Shown here: one piece after another, positions 34,248 to 43,293 of the stretch
Layout: each line of letters begins with the position of its first letter
Numbering within the stretch: the first letter of the stretch is position 1
Source: Pseudomonadales bacterium
GTDB taxonomy: Bacteria; Pseudomonadota; Gammaproteobacteria; Pseudomonadales; Azotimanducaceae
Direction: 5' to 3'
NCBI GenBank assembly: GCA_041395945.1
Contig: JAWKZN010000001.1
Location: 2,108,001-2,172,000, forward strand
DNA: 64,000 bases
The notes under the pieces: model-generated
The model's input: the letters and a program-made list of their open reading frames with translations, nothing else
Told to the model about the DNA's origin: nothing
Database searches by the model: none
Position numbers and translations under genes: made by a program

Positions 34248-35513
34248 TCAGGCGACGTGCAGCTTCACGGGCAGGTCGAGATAGCCGCGCACGAAGTTAG
34301 AGCGCGCGCGCACCGGTTCACCGACCACTTCGACATGGGAAAAGCGCTGCAGGATTTCTTCCCAGAGAATGCGCAACTGCATCTCGGCGAGCCGGTTGCC
34401 CATGCAGCGGTGCAGCCCGTAACCGAATGACACATGCTGCCGCGCATTGGGACGGTCGATGATGAAACGCTCACCGTCTTCGAATACGTCTTCATCCCGA
34501 TTGCCGGACAGGTACCACATCACCACCCGGTCACCGGCTTTGATCTGCTTGCCGCCGAGGGTGGCGTCAGACAGCGCGGTGCGCCGCATGTGCATCAGTG
34601 GCGTCTGCCAGCGGATGACTTCGGAGATCATGTTGGGGATGAGGGAATGGTCCTGCTTAAGCCTGGCATATTCATCCGGATGCTGATTGAGTGCATAGAC
34701 GCCGCCGGAGATGGAGTTGCGGGTGGTGTCGTTGCCGCCAACGATCAGCAGCACCAGGTTACCCAGATACTCCATGGGGTCCATGTCCTGGAAGGCTTCA
34801 CTCTGAGTCATCATCGACACGAAGTCGTTGCCGGGATTGGCTTTGCGTTCCTGCCACAGCTGGTTGAAGTACTCCAGGCACTTCATCAGTTCGGCCTGTA
34901 TCTCATCCTGGGTCATGCTGGTGCCGCCTGTCTGCACGGGAGACGCAGTTGCGCAATCGGACCAGTGGGTGAGCAGCCGGCGATCTTCGAATGGAAAATC
35001 GAACAGGGTGGCCAGCATCTGGGTGGTGAGCTCGATGGAGACTTTATCCACCCAGTTGAACGATTCCCCGACTGGCAGCGACTCGAGAATGTCGCCCACC
35101 CGCTGACGGATCGTCGGTTCAAGCAGTGAGAGATTACGCGGACTGACCGCACCGGTTACACCCTTGCGCTGCACATCATGACGCGGCGGATCCATGGCGA
35201 TGAACATGGGCAGGGTGAAGTCTGCCGGTGGATCGCCGATTACGATGGTGGGTACTGAGGAGTAGACCTCGTTGTTGGTATCCACCGACTTGATGTCTTC
35301 GAATTTTGTCACCGACCAGAAGGGGCCGAAGTCACTTTCCGCGCAGTAGTGCACCGGATCTTCCCTGCGCAGGCGCTCGAAATAGCGGGCCTGCTCATTG
35401 GCCTCGAAAAGCTCCGAATCGGAGACGTCGATCCTCTCCAGCGGGATGCTGTACGGATCCGTGCCGACCTGACCTTTGGATGCAAACGTCGGACTCTGAA
35501 TGGCTTCACTCAT
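34248..35513 (-). CDS. Cytochrome P450, CYP153-like alkane/fatty acid terminal hydroxylase
   Basis: A 421-residue soluble P450. The I-helix has GGNDTTRNS, the ExxR motif is in SEVIRWQTPLMHMRRTAL, and the haem thiolate Cys is in FGYGLHRCMGNRLAEMQ. MHMRRTA, MWYLSGNRDEDVF and FIIDRPNARQHVSFGYG are characteristic of CYP153, which hydroxylates the terminal carbon of alkanes and fatty acids. Ferredoxin and ferredoxin reductase genes, often adjacent to CYP153, are not seen. ATG 35513 follows GGGAG. A block of direct repeats lies upstream. Confidence 0.92.
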   Translation of the reverse strand: MSEAIQSPTFASKGQVGTDPYSIPLERIDVSDSELFEANEQARYFERLRREDPVHYCAESDFGPFWSVTKFEDIKSVDTNNEVYSSVPTIVIGDPPADFTLPMFIAMDPPRHDVQRKGVTGAVSPRNLSLLEPTIRQRVGDILESLPVGESFNWVDKVSIELTTQMLATLFDFPFEDRRLLTHWSDCATASPVQTGGTSMTQDEIQAELMKCLEYFNQLWQERKANPGNDFVSMMTQSEAFQDMDPMEYLGNLVLLIVGGNDTTRNSISGGVYALNQHPDEYARLKQDHSLIPNMISEVIRWQTPLMHMRRTALSDATLGGKQIKAGDRVVMWYLSGNRDEDVFEDGERFIIDRPNARQHVSFGYGLHRCMGNRLAEMQLRILWEEILQRFSHVEVVGEPVRARSNFVRGYLDLPVKLHVA

Positions 35514-35531
35514 CTGTGTCTCCCTCAATAG

Positions 35532-35657
35532 CCTGGCTGAACTCACACCTGGCTGAACAAATACCTGACTGAACTCAGGACGGCGCTGATACGCGATTCC
35601 GTGCTGCACTGAACCGGCTTCTCCACTGAACCGGCCCCGCCCCTGAACCGGGGACGG
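35532..35657. repeat. Two short direct-repeat triplets upstream of CYP153
   Basis: Three copies of CCTG(G/A)CTGAAC with 16-bp spacing (starts 35532, 35548, 35564) are followed by three copies of C(A/C)CTGAACCGG with 17-bp spacing (starts 35607, 35624, 35641). All six share CTGAAC. They fill the 175-bp gap between the P450 start and the end of the PNPOx-like gene. They may be an operator array or slippage-derived repeats. Confidence 0.75.
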
Positions 35658-35688
35658 ACTCTAGTAGATCGGTTTTTGCGTATCAATA

Positions 35689-36186
35689 CTACGCATTTTC
35701 AGCCGACGTCCAGGCCAGGACATCACCCTGCCCGGTCATCAGCACGGAACCCGGCATCACCCGCAGTCGCCAGGGCGCCAGCTTCAAAGCCGCAAAATTT
35801 TCGGAAAGCGGCGAATCCCAACCCGGGATCATCTTCGGATCGTACCCCACCGGTGCCGGCGCCCGCAGAAAACCATTCCAGACCCGCTCTCTGGTCGCAT
35901 CATCGAAGGCCCATGCGGCCGCACATTCGGCCACACAGGTATCCTGGGTTGGCGCCCAGTAGTTGCAGGAAAGAAACGGATGAGCAGAGATGTGCGCGCG
36001 CTTGGTCGGTGTGGGGCCTGTGGCGATCCAGCCAACCAGTTCCCTGCCATCCCACTCCCAGTAGGGGTGCAGAACGCGTGACCGTGGCCGGCCTTTCTCG
36101 TCCACACTGGCCGCCGTGCACCAGACTATGCCGTGTGCCATCTCCACAAAGGCTGGTGCGACCTGATCGATAGTCAGCATTTTCAC
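35689..36186 (-). CDS. Pyridoxamine 5'-phosphate oxidase-like split-barrel protein
   Basis: A 165-residue protein with the FMN-binding split-barrel pattern: GIVWCTAASVDEKGRPRSRVLHPYWEWDGRELVGWIAT, then HISAHPFLSCNYWAP. Such proteins bind FMN, F420 or haem and act as small reductases or binding proteins. ATG 36186 follows GGGGAGAG. It is divergent from a VOC gene with only 51 bp between starts. Confidence 0.82.
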   Translation of the reverse strand: MKMLTIDQVAPAFVEMAHGIVWCTAASVDEKGRPRSRVLHPYWEWDGRELVGWIATGPTPTKRAHISAHPFLSCNYWAPTQDTCVAECAAAWAFDDATRERVWNGFLRAPAPVGYDPKMIPGWDSPLSENFAALKLAPWRLRVMPGSVLMTGQGDVLAWTSAENA

Positions 36187-36237
36187 TCTCCCCGATTATG
36201 CTTCGATGCGATTAGAATAACGCCCTGACGTATCCCT

Positions 36238-37098
36238 ATGGAGAAATTCATGCTCGATCGGGTCGATCGGCTACTCATCGCGGTTGCAGATGCCAGAACC
36301 GTGGCCGAGCGCTGGTGTGCGTTGTTTGATGCCCAGATAGAACGGGAGAACAAAGTACCTGCGTTGAACAGCCAGCGTGTCGTCGTGCGGATCGGGGAGT
36401 CGGAACTCGAAATTCACCAACCTCTGGGTGAGGGGCCGATCGCTGATCATGCCCGCGCAGGAGCTGGCCCTTTTGCGGTGGGGCTTGCCAGCAAGCACCT
36501 GAACGATCTGATCATTCACCTCCAGGACCAGAACATTGAAGGGGTCTTCCTCGGCGGCGAAGAACACTACTTCGACGATGTGAGTCTGGGCATACACGGA
36601 TTGCGGGTGGTCCTCTCTCCACACCGGCCTCACGAACGGGTGGGCCTGCTGGAGACACTCTACGAGTGCACCCATCTCACCGACAATGCGGAGCAGGCGG
36701 CCGCGGACATCGCGCAGATTTTCGGCCTGAAACCTTCGAACTTCGTGCCAATCGAATCCGAGACCTACGGCTACCGTGGATCGCTGACTCTGTTCGACAG
36801 CAAACGGCTGCACCGGATCGAGACCATCGACCCTTACGATCGAGAGAAAACGATGGGGCGCTTTTACACCAAATTCGGACCCTCTCTGTATATGGGCTAC
36901 GGAGAAGCAGCCGATCTCGCCCCCATCCGCGAGCGTTTGAAGAAACTTGCGCCCAAAGCCTGGACCGGCAGCGACGAGGACCCGAATGGTCTGTTTGTAC
37001 ATCCGGCAGCGACCGGTTCGATCATGCTCGGGGTGAGCCGCACCACCTATGCCTGGACCTGGTCAGGCTATCCGGATCGGGTGAAACCGCCCGGCTGA
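36238..37098 (+). CDS. VOC family two-domain protein
   Basis: A 286-residue protein with two vicinal-oxygen-chelate modules (residues ~7-130: VDRLLIAVADARTVAERWCALFDAQI; ~140-280: TLYECTHLTDNAEQAAADIAQIFGL). Length and duplication resemble extradiol-dioxygenase-like or glyoxalase-like proteins, but the full His/Glu metal set of ring-cleavage dioxygenases cannot be assigned with confidence. Function unknown. Confidence 0.75.
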   Translation: MEKFMLDRVDRLLIAVADARTVAERWCALFDAQIERENKVPALNSQRVVVRIGESELEIHQPLGEGPIADHARAGAGPFAVGLASKHLNDLIIHLQDQNIEGVFLGGEEHYFDDVSLGIHGLRVVLSPHRPHERVGLLETLYECTHLTDNAEQAAADIAQIFGLKPSNFVPIESETYGYRGSLTLFDSKRLHRIETIDPYDREKTMGRFYTKFGPSLYMGYGEAADLAPIRERLKKLAPKAWTGSDEDPNGLFVHPAATGSIMLGVSRTTYAWTWSGYPDRVKPPG

Positions 37099-37129
37099 TC
37101 CCTCTGGTCAACCGGACCTCCAGGTCCGC

Positions 37130-38032
37130 TCAGCCTTCCGTGTCAGCAGCAGGTCCCGCGCGGCGCAGCAGCATGGGTGTGAGCCTTTCCCGTCGCTGCT
37201 CGGAAATCGGCATCGCCTTGCGCGTGGTGAGGTCCATCACAACCCCTATTGCCTCGGCACTCGCCGACAGGCGGCCGCGGGATTCGCTGAACAGCATGTG
37301 CACCATGTGCTGTGTCTTACCGCCTAAGGATCGGATGCCGGAAACATGGTGGAAGATTTCACCCTGTCGCAAAGGGTCGAGAATATTCAGGCGATACTCG
37401 AGTGCCGCCCCCCCCATTTCACCCGTGCGACGACTGTCAGCGCTTTCTATCGTGCTGGTCAGTGCCCAGAGATTCGGCATGCCGTCTGAGATCCGACCAA
37501 TATAGACGTGGGGCAGCAGCAGTCCGGAACTGTCACATTCCACGTCCTCGATCACACCCCTGCCCATGCTTCGAAAACCCGCGGCACGCGCCTGATCCAG
37601 AGAGCCGGGCCGGGGAAAAAGGTCCAGCGGATCGATGCCTCTGGGCCCCGTGGCGTCAGTCACCGGCGAACACTCAAGATCCGGCCGACCGAACCAGGCG
37701 CCGACGTGGACTTCGGTGGTGAACGCTGCCAGCACACTCTCATCGGCGTTGTTTTTCATCAGACAGAGCACGTGAAGATCTTCCGCGGCACCGCCGACGA
37801 GCCCGCAATCCACCCTCAGTGGTGTCGCTATGCGCGCCTCCTTCAGAAAGCGGATGTGCTGCGCCCGTATCACCTGCCCCAGGTGAGTCATGTCGCTGGC
37901 AATCTCCCAGCCGTGACCATGCAGAAACACCTGGAGTGCCTGGTTCATCTTGTGGGCAAAAAACCGAACGTTGAGGTGATCGTTTTCGTCACACTCCCAG
38001 CGGTTCACACTGCCGTAAAAACACGCCTGCAT
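37130..38032 (-). CDS. Double-hotdog acyl-CoA thioesterase-like protein
   Basis: A 300-residue protein with two hotdog-fold halves. The first has VNRWECDENDHLNVRFFAHKMNQALQVFL, the typical Asp-containing start of 4HBT thioesterases; the second begins near residue 170 (VYIGRISDGMPNLWAL). It probably hydrolyses acyl-CoA esters to free acids. Its 3' end is 31 bp from the convergent VOC gene. Confidence 0.78.
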   Translation of the reverse strand: MQACFYGSVNRWECDENDHLNVRFFAHKMNQALQVFLHGHGWEIASDMTHLGQVIRAQHIRFLKEARIATPLRVDCGLVGGAAEDLHVLCLMKNNADESVLAAFTTEVHVGAWFGRPDLECSPVTDATGPRGIDPLDLFPRPGSLDQARAAGFRSMGRGVIEDVECDSSGLLLPHVYIGRISDGMPNLWALTSTIESADSRRTGEMGGAALEYRLNILDPLRQGEIFHHVSGIRSLGGKTQHMVHMLFSESRGRLSASAEAIGVVMDLTTRKAMPISEQRRERLTPMLLRRAGPAADTEG

Positions 38033-38176
38033 ATGTCAGCAACCTGCTCTGTAGTTCTTGACAGGGAGGCCGCCAGGCTTTCAGCACCGCGCTGATCCCG
38101 CGCCGTTGTCTCCCTGAGTCGAACCCCGTCCAGCCATCGGTTATGCTGGCTGCACTTCATCTGCCCGGGGTCTGTT

Positions 38177-38680
38177 ATGTCTCGAACACTATCACTATCT
38201 CTGTTCCTGAGTCTGCTGCTCTGCGCCGGTGCGCAGGCGGCCGAAGGTACTGCCGCAGATACCCGGACCGTCACAGCCAGCATCGACGAACTGGCATGGA
38301 TGACGGGCAGCTGGTCAGGCCCGATTGGTGATGGTGTGCTGGAGGAGAACTGGGTCGCTCCCGGCAACGGCAGCATTGGTGCGCTGGTGCGAATGACCCG
38401 CGACGGCTCGACCGGCATGGTCGAACTGATCGTGATCGAGCAGACCGGAGAAACCCTGACCCTGTATCTGCAGCAGTGGGATCCGGGTATGACACCCCGC
38501 AGCGAGCGCGCGCAGAAGATGGTGCTGTCGGCCATCGGCGAGCAGAGCGTCAGCTTCCGTGCAACCGAAGCTTCAGGTCTGAAGGGCCTGACCTACAGCC
38601 GACCGGCTGACGACACCTTCGTGGTGGAAGTGCACACGCCGGATGACCGGGAAATCCAGATCAACCTGAAGGCGCGCTGA
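38177..38680 (+). CDS. DUF6265 family exported protein
   Basis: The 167-residue protein has a signal peptide (residues 1-21, ending GAQA) and the DUF6265 pattern DELAWMTGSWSGP, EENWVAPGNGSIGALVRM and VELIVIEQTGETLTLYL. This is a lipocalin-like beta-barrel of unknown function found in many Proteobacteria. It is divergent from the thioesterase gene. Confidence 0.8.
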   Translation: MSRTLSLSLFLSLLLCAGAQAAEGTAADTRTVTASIDELAWMTGSWSGPIGDGVLEENWVAPGNGSIGALVRMTRDGSTGMVELIVIEQTGETLTLYLQQWDPGMTPRSERAQKMVLSAIGEQSVSFRATEASGLKGLTYSRPADDTFVVEVHTPDDREIQINLKAR

Positions 38681-38698
38681 TACTCAGCAGGCGCCAGT

Positions 38699-39325
38699 TC
38701 AATTTGCGGCGATGGTTCTGCTCAGCAGATCCAGGCGCCGCCGCTTGTCATCCAGATCCCGACGCAGACCGGGGAGTGCTGTTTCGATCAGCATGCGCTC
38801 GTCGTTCAGGCGCTGGGTGTCAGACAGCAGATCGACTCGACCCTGGGGGGTCAGTGTCGGATCGAACTGTGCAGAGGCACTCGCGAGAATCTGGGATTTG
38901 ACCTGACTGAGCCGGTACTCGCTTGCATCGATGCGATGCTCGAGATCTTCGACTTCGGTGCGGGCCACATAGAGCTCACGCCCTTTGCGGTACTGGGTCA
39001 GGAAATCCGCCTCGAGAGATGAAGGGCAGACGTTTCGATAGGCATAACCTTCCTGACCCACGGCGAAGCCATTCTCCGCTCGACAGTAATCGAGATTGCC
39101 TTCACTCCAGCCTGCCATGTAGGCCGATCGATCGGATACCACGCCATGTTCTGCGCAAACTTCCTGGTGCGACAGCAGGGTGCTGCTGCGCAGACCGTTG
39201 GCACCGTCACGATGGCCCAGGGTCTCCCAGTCCCGGGTGCTGCAGACCTGCTCACTGACCCTGTTGCCTGCGCAGCCACTCAGCAGGACCAGCCCCAGTA
39301 TCAGGGCACTCAGATGGATTTTCAT
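38699..39325 (-). CDS. DUF2799 family lipoprotein
   Basis: A 208-residue protein beginning MKIHLSALILGLVLLSGC, with lipobox LSGC at residues 15-18. It then matches DUF2799: DWETLGHRDGANG, YMAGWSEGNLDYCRAENGFAVGQEGYAYRNVCPSSLEADFL. The C-terminal third is a charged coiled coil. It likely sits in the outer or inner membrane facing the periplasm; role unknown. ATG 39325 follows GGAGGA. Confidence 0.85.
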   Translation of the reverse strand: MKIHLSALILGLVLLSGCAGNRVSEQVCSTRDWETLGHRDGANGLRSSTLLSHQEVCAEHGVVSDRSAYMAGWSEGNLDYCRAENGFAVGQEGYAYRNVCPSSLEADFLTQYRKGRELYVARTEVEDLEHRIDASEYRLSQVKSQILASASAQFDPTLTPQGRVDLLSDTQRLNDERMLIETALPGLRRDLDDKRRRLDLLSRTIAAN

Positions 39326-39418
39326 GGATTCCTCCCGGCACGATAGATCACCACGATCAGCTCGTGACGCAAATTCAGGATCACAGCGGCATGCTAGGGG
39401 GGAGGTTTCCACACAACG

Positions 39419-39496
39419 GTGACCCAGGTCACGGAACCGGGAATGTGACTACCCGGGCAGGCCTGCCTGGGCGGCGGGCCATCACACCAATGTGAT
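39419..39496. promoter_or_regulatory. Three palindromes in a divergent promoter region
   Basis: The 331-bp gap 39326-39656 between the DUF2799 and questin-oxidase-like genes has no gene but holds GTGACCCAGGTCAC (39419-39432), a 20-bp near-palindrome around CAGGCCTG (39452-39471), and ATCACACCAATGTGAT (39481-39496). The third resembles a CRP-like half-site arrangement with the wrong spacing. The 12-mer GTGACCCAGGTC recurs at 57942-57953 in another divergent promoter region. Confidence 0.5.
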
Positions 39497-39656
39497 CTGC
39501 TACACGCAACGACACCCGCCCCATTGCGCCCTGCGTGGAGGGTCGGGAATAACTCTGAGGCATTGACACCTGATCACATGCACCGATACTTCCATGACCC
39601 GCAGGGCCATGACCGGGCGTTCGTGCAATTCCTCTCGACACGACACAGTGAGCGCA

Positions 39657-40586
39657 ATGACTACCGCACTTGACGAGATCGGTCGCCATCATGGGCGCTA
39701 CAGCATTCACTACGGTGATCTCGACTTCAGCGATCACGGACCGATGGCGGCCCTCGCCCTGCTGGGTCTCGGCGCCGGAGATGCACAGGTTCTCCGCTAT
39801 CTCGACCGGTACCGGGTACGCCTGCGTTCCATAGACACCGCTCCCGCCGAATACCGTCACTGGCTGGCTGAGTATCTGCACAGGTTTTCCCGGGAAGATG
39901 CCGCCACGGTGCTCAGTGAAGAACTGCCCCGCTTCATCTCCGGCTGGGCGCGCGACGCCTATCACCCGCTCATCCGCCTGGCCTATGGCTGGGAGTTCGG
40001 TATACGGGAAGAGATGGCCGCCGGACTTGCCTACCTGCGTTACTGCGGCGCGGATGCGTCGCTGGAAGCCCGGGCTGCCACCATGACCGTAAGCGCGGCT
40101 GCAGCCTCCGAGCTGTTTTACACCATGGCGGAAGTCGCCGTACGCGATGCGCCCACTTTCGACGCAGGCCTGCAGCAGGTTGCTGAAAATCGCGCCTTTG
40201 CGGCCTCGCTGATACCGGACTGCATTGACCGCCTGACGCGCACAGCGCTGGATGTGTTCGCAGCAACCCATGACTTTTTCGCACTGCATCTGGTGACCGG
40301 CAGCTATGCCTTCCGTGTGCTCCACCCCTTCGCCGGGGCCAGCGCGGAGGCGCTGTTCACACTCGGCCTGCTGGCCGGTTACGGCGCGATCGGTGCGCCA
40401 CCCTTCGCACCCCGCCCTGCACGCACAGCTGCACGGATTGAGATGACAAAGGGCGACTGGCTGGCCATCGTCGGTGAAGACGAGCACAACATCAAAATCG
40501 CTTACTGTGCCGACCGGCTCACCCGACTGCTGGAAGACGATGCCTTTACTGAGTCGGCCCGCGGTTACCTGGTAGCGAGAACCTGA
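39657..40586 (+). CDS. Questin oxidase (DUF4243)-like protein
   Basis: A 309-residue protein rich in His and aromatic residues (GRYSIHYGDLDFSDHGPMAALALLGLG, WARDAYHPLIRLAYGWEFG, LLAGYGAIGAPP). It matches the questin-oxidase-like family, whose fungal members perform Baeyer-Villiger-type ring opening of anthraquinones; bacterial members lack assigned reactions. The start at ATG 39657 begins the conserved region; an in-frame upstream ATG at 39594 gives an Arg/Ser-rich leader not expected for the family. Confidence 0.72.
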   Translation: MTTALDEIGRHHGRYSIHYGDLDFSDHGPMAALALLGLGAGDAQVLRYLDRYRVRLRSIDTAPAEYRHWLAEYLHRFSREDAATVLSEELPRFISGWARDAYHPLIRLAYGWEFGIREEMAAGLAYLRYCGADASLEARAATMTVSAAAASELFYTMAEVAVRDAPTFDAGLQQVAENRAFAASLIPDCIDRLTRTALDVFAATHDFFALHLVTGSYAFRVLHPFAGASAEALFTLGLLAGYGAIGAPPFAPRPARTAARIEMTKGDWLAIVGEDEHNIKIAYCADRLTRLLEDDAFTESARGYLVART

Positions 40587-40632
40587 TCGTCAGTTGCACC
40601 AGCCACGGATACCTGCAGGCACTGGAGGACGC

Positions 40633-41430
40633 TCAGGATACTTTCTCGAACAGATCGATCAGGAACTGTCCTGATACGCTCAGTTCATCGATCTCAGGTT
40701 CCCGGGCAATCCGTGCTCTGGCGGTCCGATAGGCCATCGGCGTCATCCCGAGCAGATCACTGCGGGCCTGCCGGTTCAGACACATCGAAAACCGGATATC
40801 CACCGCTTCGAGGTGCTGAAAACCAGCCAGTCGCGTACTCATCCGCCGGTGTGGACGGATATCCGCGTAGACGCGTGTTTTGAACTCCCGCAGATGATCC
40901 GGCCCCGCGGATACCCGTATCAGCGCCCCGCCAGGCTTGAGTTTGTCACCCACATCGGAACCGATCGGCGCCATGATGGCGGTCGCGATATCAAACGCGG
41001 CATCGACAAGCGGCAGGCGGGTCGAGCTGGCAACCACCCAGCAGACCGGTTCGGGTCGGCGGCTGGCAGCCCCGATGGCCATCTTCGAGACGTCGACGCC
41101 ATAGGTTTCCCGTGCACAGGATGCAATTGCGGCAGTGAAGTAGCCCTCACCGCAGCCGAGGTCGACCAGGCTGCCCCGCCTATCCCGCGAACCGATCACC
41201 GTACTCAGCGCGAGTGACAGCGGCTGGTAGTGGCCGGCATCGAGAAACCGGGAGCGTGCCCGCACCATGTCCTGATTGTCTCCCGGTGCCTTCGATCGGC
41301 GATTCTGCACCGGCAGCAGATTCACATAGCCATGCCGGGACAGATCGAAACAGTGATTCGCACCGCAAGCCAGCGTGCGCGCCTGCAGGATCAGTGGCTG
41401 CTGACAGATCGGGCAGGCGAGCAGCTTCAC
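40633..41430 (-). CDS. rlmA: 23S rRNA (guanine-N1)-methyltransferase, RlmA-like
   Basis: The 265-residue protein has the RlmA N-terminal zinc site (LACPICQQPL, then LACGANHCFDLSRHGYVNLL) and an SAM-binding Rossmann domain (LVDLGCGEGYFTAAI). It methylates N1 of guanosine 745 or 748 in 23S rRNA helix 35. The start is GTG 41430, preceded by AGAGGGAG, rather than an upstream TTG at 41451. A convergent neighbour ends 46 bp away. Confidence 0.9.
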   Translation of the reverse strand: MKLLACPICQQPLILQARTLACGANHCFDLSRHGYVNLLPVQNRRSKAPGDNQDMVRARSRFLDAGHYQPLSLALSTVIGSRDRRGSLVDLGCGEGYFTAAIASCARETYGVDVSKMAIGAASRRPEPVCWVVASSTRLPLVDAAFDIATAIMAPIGSDVGDKLKPGGALIRVSAGPDHLREFKTRVYADIRPHRRMSTRLAGFQHLEAVDIRFSMCLNRQARSDLLGMTPMAYRTARARIAREPEIDELSVSGQFLIDLFEKVS

Positions 41431-41496
41431 AGACTCCCTCTGCCTCGACAACGTCGGCTGCCCGGGAAATGCCGGCGGGAAGGATTCAGAGCCCGC

Positions 41497-41904
41497 CTAC
41501 TCTGCCGACATCGAAGCGAAGAACTCAGCCCCGGTCTGACGCGGATGATCGCCCTGGAATGCGTATCCCGGTGGCTTTTCATCCACGAAGATTTCACCCA
41601 CCAGGCGGAATTGAGACTGGTCGTCGAACACGCCCATGCACAGGATGTAGCGGTCCTGGGCTTTGAGGTGATAGAAAATACTGCTGCCGCAGCGGCTGCA
41701 GAAGCCACGCTCCGCCCATTCGGAGGAATCGAATCGCGCAATGTTTTCGGCCCCCTGGAATGCCACCTTCGCCACTTCTGCCGCCAGCAGAGAGCCACCC
41801 GACCAGCGGCGACACATGGAACAGTGGCAACTGTGCAGATCTTTCTCGACGCCCTCCGCGGTGAAAGTCACCGCGCCACACAGACACCGGCCTGATTCAC
41901 TCAT
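41497..41904 (-). CDS. GFA/CENP-V-type zinc protein
   Basis: The 135-residue protein has the cysteine pattern of the Gfa family (GRCLCGAV, SCHCSMCRRW, FCSRCGSSIFY) that binds zinc. Members include glutathione-dependent formaldehyde-activating enzyme; most bacterial copies have unknown substrates. The start ATG overlaps the stop of the ABC1 kinase gene (ATGA), so they are translationally coupled. Confidence 0.9.
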   Translation of the reverse strand: MSESGRCLCGAVTFTAEGVEKDLHSCHCSMCRRWSGGSLLAAEVAKVAFQGAENIARFDSSEWAERGFCSRCGSSIFYHLKAQDRYILCMGVFDDQSQFRLVGEIFVDEKPPGYAFQGDHPRQTGAEFFASMSAE

Positions 41905-43280
41905 GGAGTCTCTCCCTGTGATGGATTCCCGGAGAGTCTAACCAACTGCTCCTGACAGGGCATGTCAGCATAGCGGCCTGCCAGAGTACGCCAGTCATCC
42001 TCTGCGCGCAGTCGACACAGATTACCGAACAGGCCGGATAGGGTGCGATTGAGAAACACCAGATCGGCCGGCACATTGAGGTCGGCGATCTCTTCGAAAT
42101 GATGGGTCTTGAGTTCGAAGAGCCGGTCGTAGATCGGTGTATCTTCGCAGAAGCGGTAGACGCCGGGACCCACCATCTCGCAGGCGATGTCCGCTATGGG
42201 GTCGAGCAGCGCCCGGGAGACCGGTGTGTGTCTGCGCCTGTCGTACACGCCCATCTCCAGCAGTCGCTGTTGTAACGCACCCCGGTCATCGTCGATCAGG
42301 GCCCGGAGCATGCCCCGGTAGCCCCCGGCCAGCTCAGGTTCCAGGGATTTCATGCAGCCATGGTCATACACGATCACCCGGCCATCGTCGAGAAATCCGA
42401 AGTTGGCCAGATTCGGATCCGCATGCAGAAAGCGGTGTTCGATCAGGCCTCTCAAGGTGAATTCCAGCAGAGTGCGTGCCCATTGATTACGCTTTTCCTG
42501 CGACTGGACATCGGAACAGGCCGCATCCGCATCCATGCCTGGCAGGTACTCCATGGTCAGCACCCGCCTTGAACTCGCCTCCTCGATCACGCCCGGAATC
42601 AGAATCTCAGCCACCGGCTCGTGCAGCAGGCGCATCCGCCGCAGATTGTCCGCTTCCTTGTGATAATCCAGTTCTTCGAGCAGTCGATCCCGGACCTCTT
42701 CCCAAATCGGATCGAAATCCAGATCCGCCACCATCGCGACCAGTGCGCCGAACAGTTTCTTCAGGTTGGTCAGGTCCGAGCGCACGATACGATCCATGTC
42801 CGGATACTGGACCTTGACCGCAACCTCCCGCCCGTCCCGCAGGTGCCCGCGATAGACCTGGCCGATGGAAGCAGCGGCTATGGCCTCGGGATCGAGGTGC
42901 TCGAACAGCAGATCGTAGTCCGGCAGTTCCATGGCGAGCGTTCTCTGCATCACCTGAAAAGACACCCTGGGAGCCTCTTTCTGCAGACTCCGAAGCACCA
43001 AGAGAATCTCGCGCGGCAGCAGACCCTCATGGACACTGAGCATCTGACCGACCTTCATCGCTGCGCCCTTGAGTTCGCCGAGCGCCTCGGTGACACGGAT
43101 GGCATTGAGCACGAGCTTTTCCGTTTTTCGTGCCTGGGCAATCGGATCGGACAGGAAGAAACCCCGGGCCTGTTGTGCGGCCAGCGAAACACCCACCCGT
43201 GTGGCCACGCTGCCCAGCCGGAACAATCGACCGAGGCTCGAAGTGATGAGTTCGTCGTCACGACCGTCGTCGCCACTCAT
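41901..43280 (-). CDS. ABC1/UbiB-family atypical kinase
   Basis: A 459-residue ABC1 (COQ8/UbiB-type) protein. It has the family KxGQ motif (MKVGQMLSVHEGLLP), the alanine-rich loop AAASIGQVYRGHL, an ATP lysine in VAVKVQYPDM, and HADPNLANFGFLDDGRVIVYDHG for catalysis and Mg2+ binding. Unlike UbiB it lacks a C-terminal membrane pair. The family supports ubiquinone or other lipid metabolism as an ATPase or kinase. It lies between a 2OG oxygenase (13 bp upstream) and a Gfa-like gene (overlapping). Confidence 0.9.
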   Translation of the reverse strand: MSGDDGRDDELITSSLGRLFRLGSVATRVGVSLAAQQARGFFLSDPIAQARKTEKLVLNAIRVTEALGELKGAAMKVGQMLSVHEGLLPREILLVLRSLQKEAPRVSFQVMQRTLAMELPDYDLLFEHLDPEAIAAASIGQVYRGHLRDGREVAVKVQYPDMDRIVRSDLTNLKKLFGALVAMVADLDFDPIWEEVRDRLLEELDYHKEADNLRRMRLLHEPVAEILIPGVIEEASSRRVLTMEYLPGMDADAACSDVQSQEKRNQWARTLLEFTLRGLIEHRFLHADPNLANFGFLDDGRVIVYDHGCMKSLEPELAGGYRGMLRALIDDDRGALQQRLLEMGVYDRRRHTPVSRALLDPIADIACEMVGPGVYRFCEDTPIYDRLFELKTHHFEEIADLNVPADLVFLNRTLSGLFGNLCRLRAEDDWRTLAGRYADMPCQEQLVRLSGNPSQGETP

Positions 43281-43293
43281 GCCGGCAGCCGTT

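Noticed and set aside
39429..40487. Minus-strand frame of 352 codons
   Set aside because: It mirrors the questin-oxidase-like gene, whose plus-strand protein has a coherent conserved pattern.
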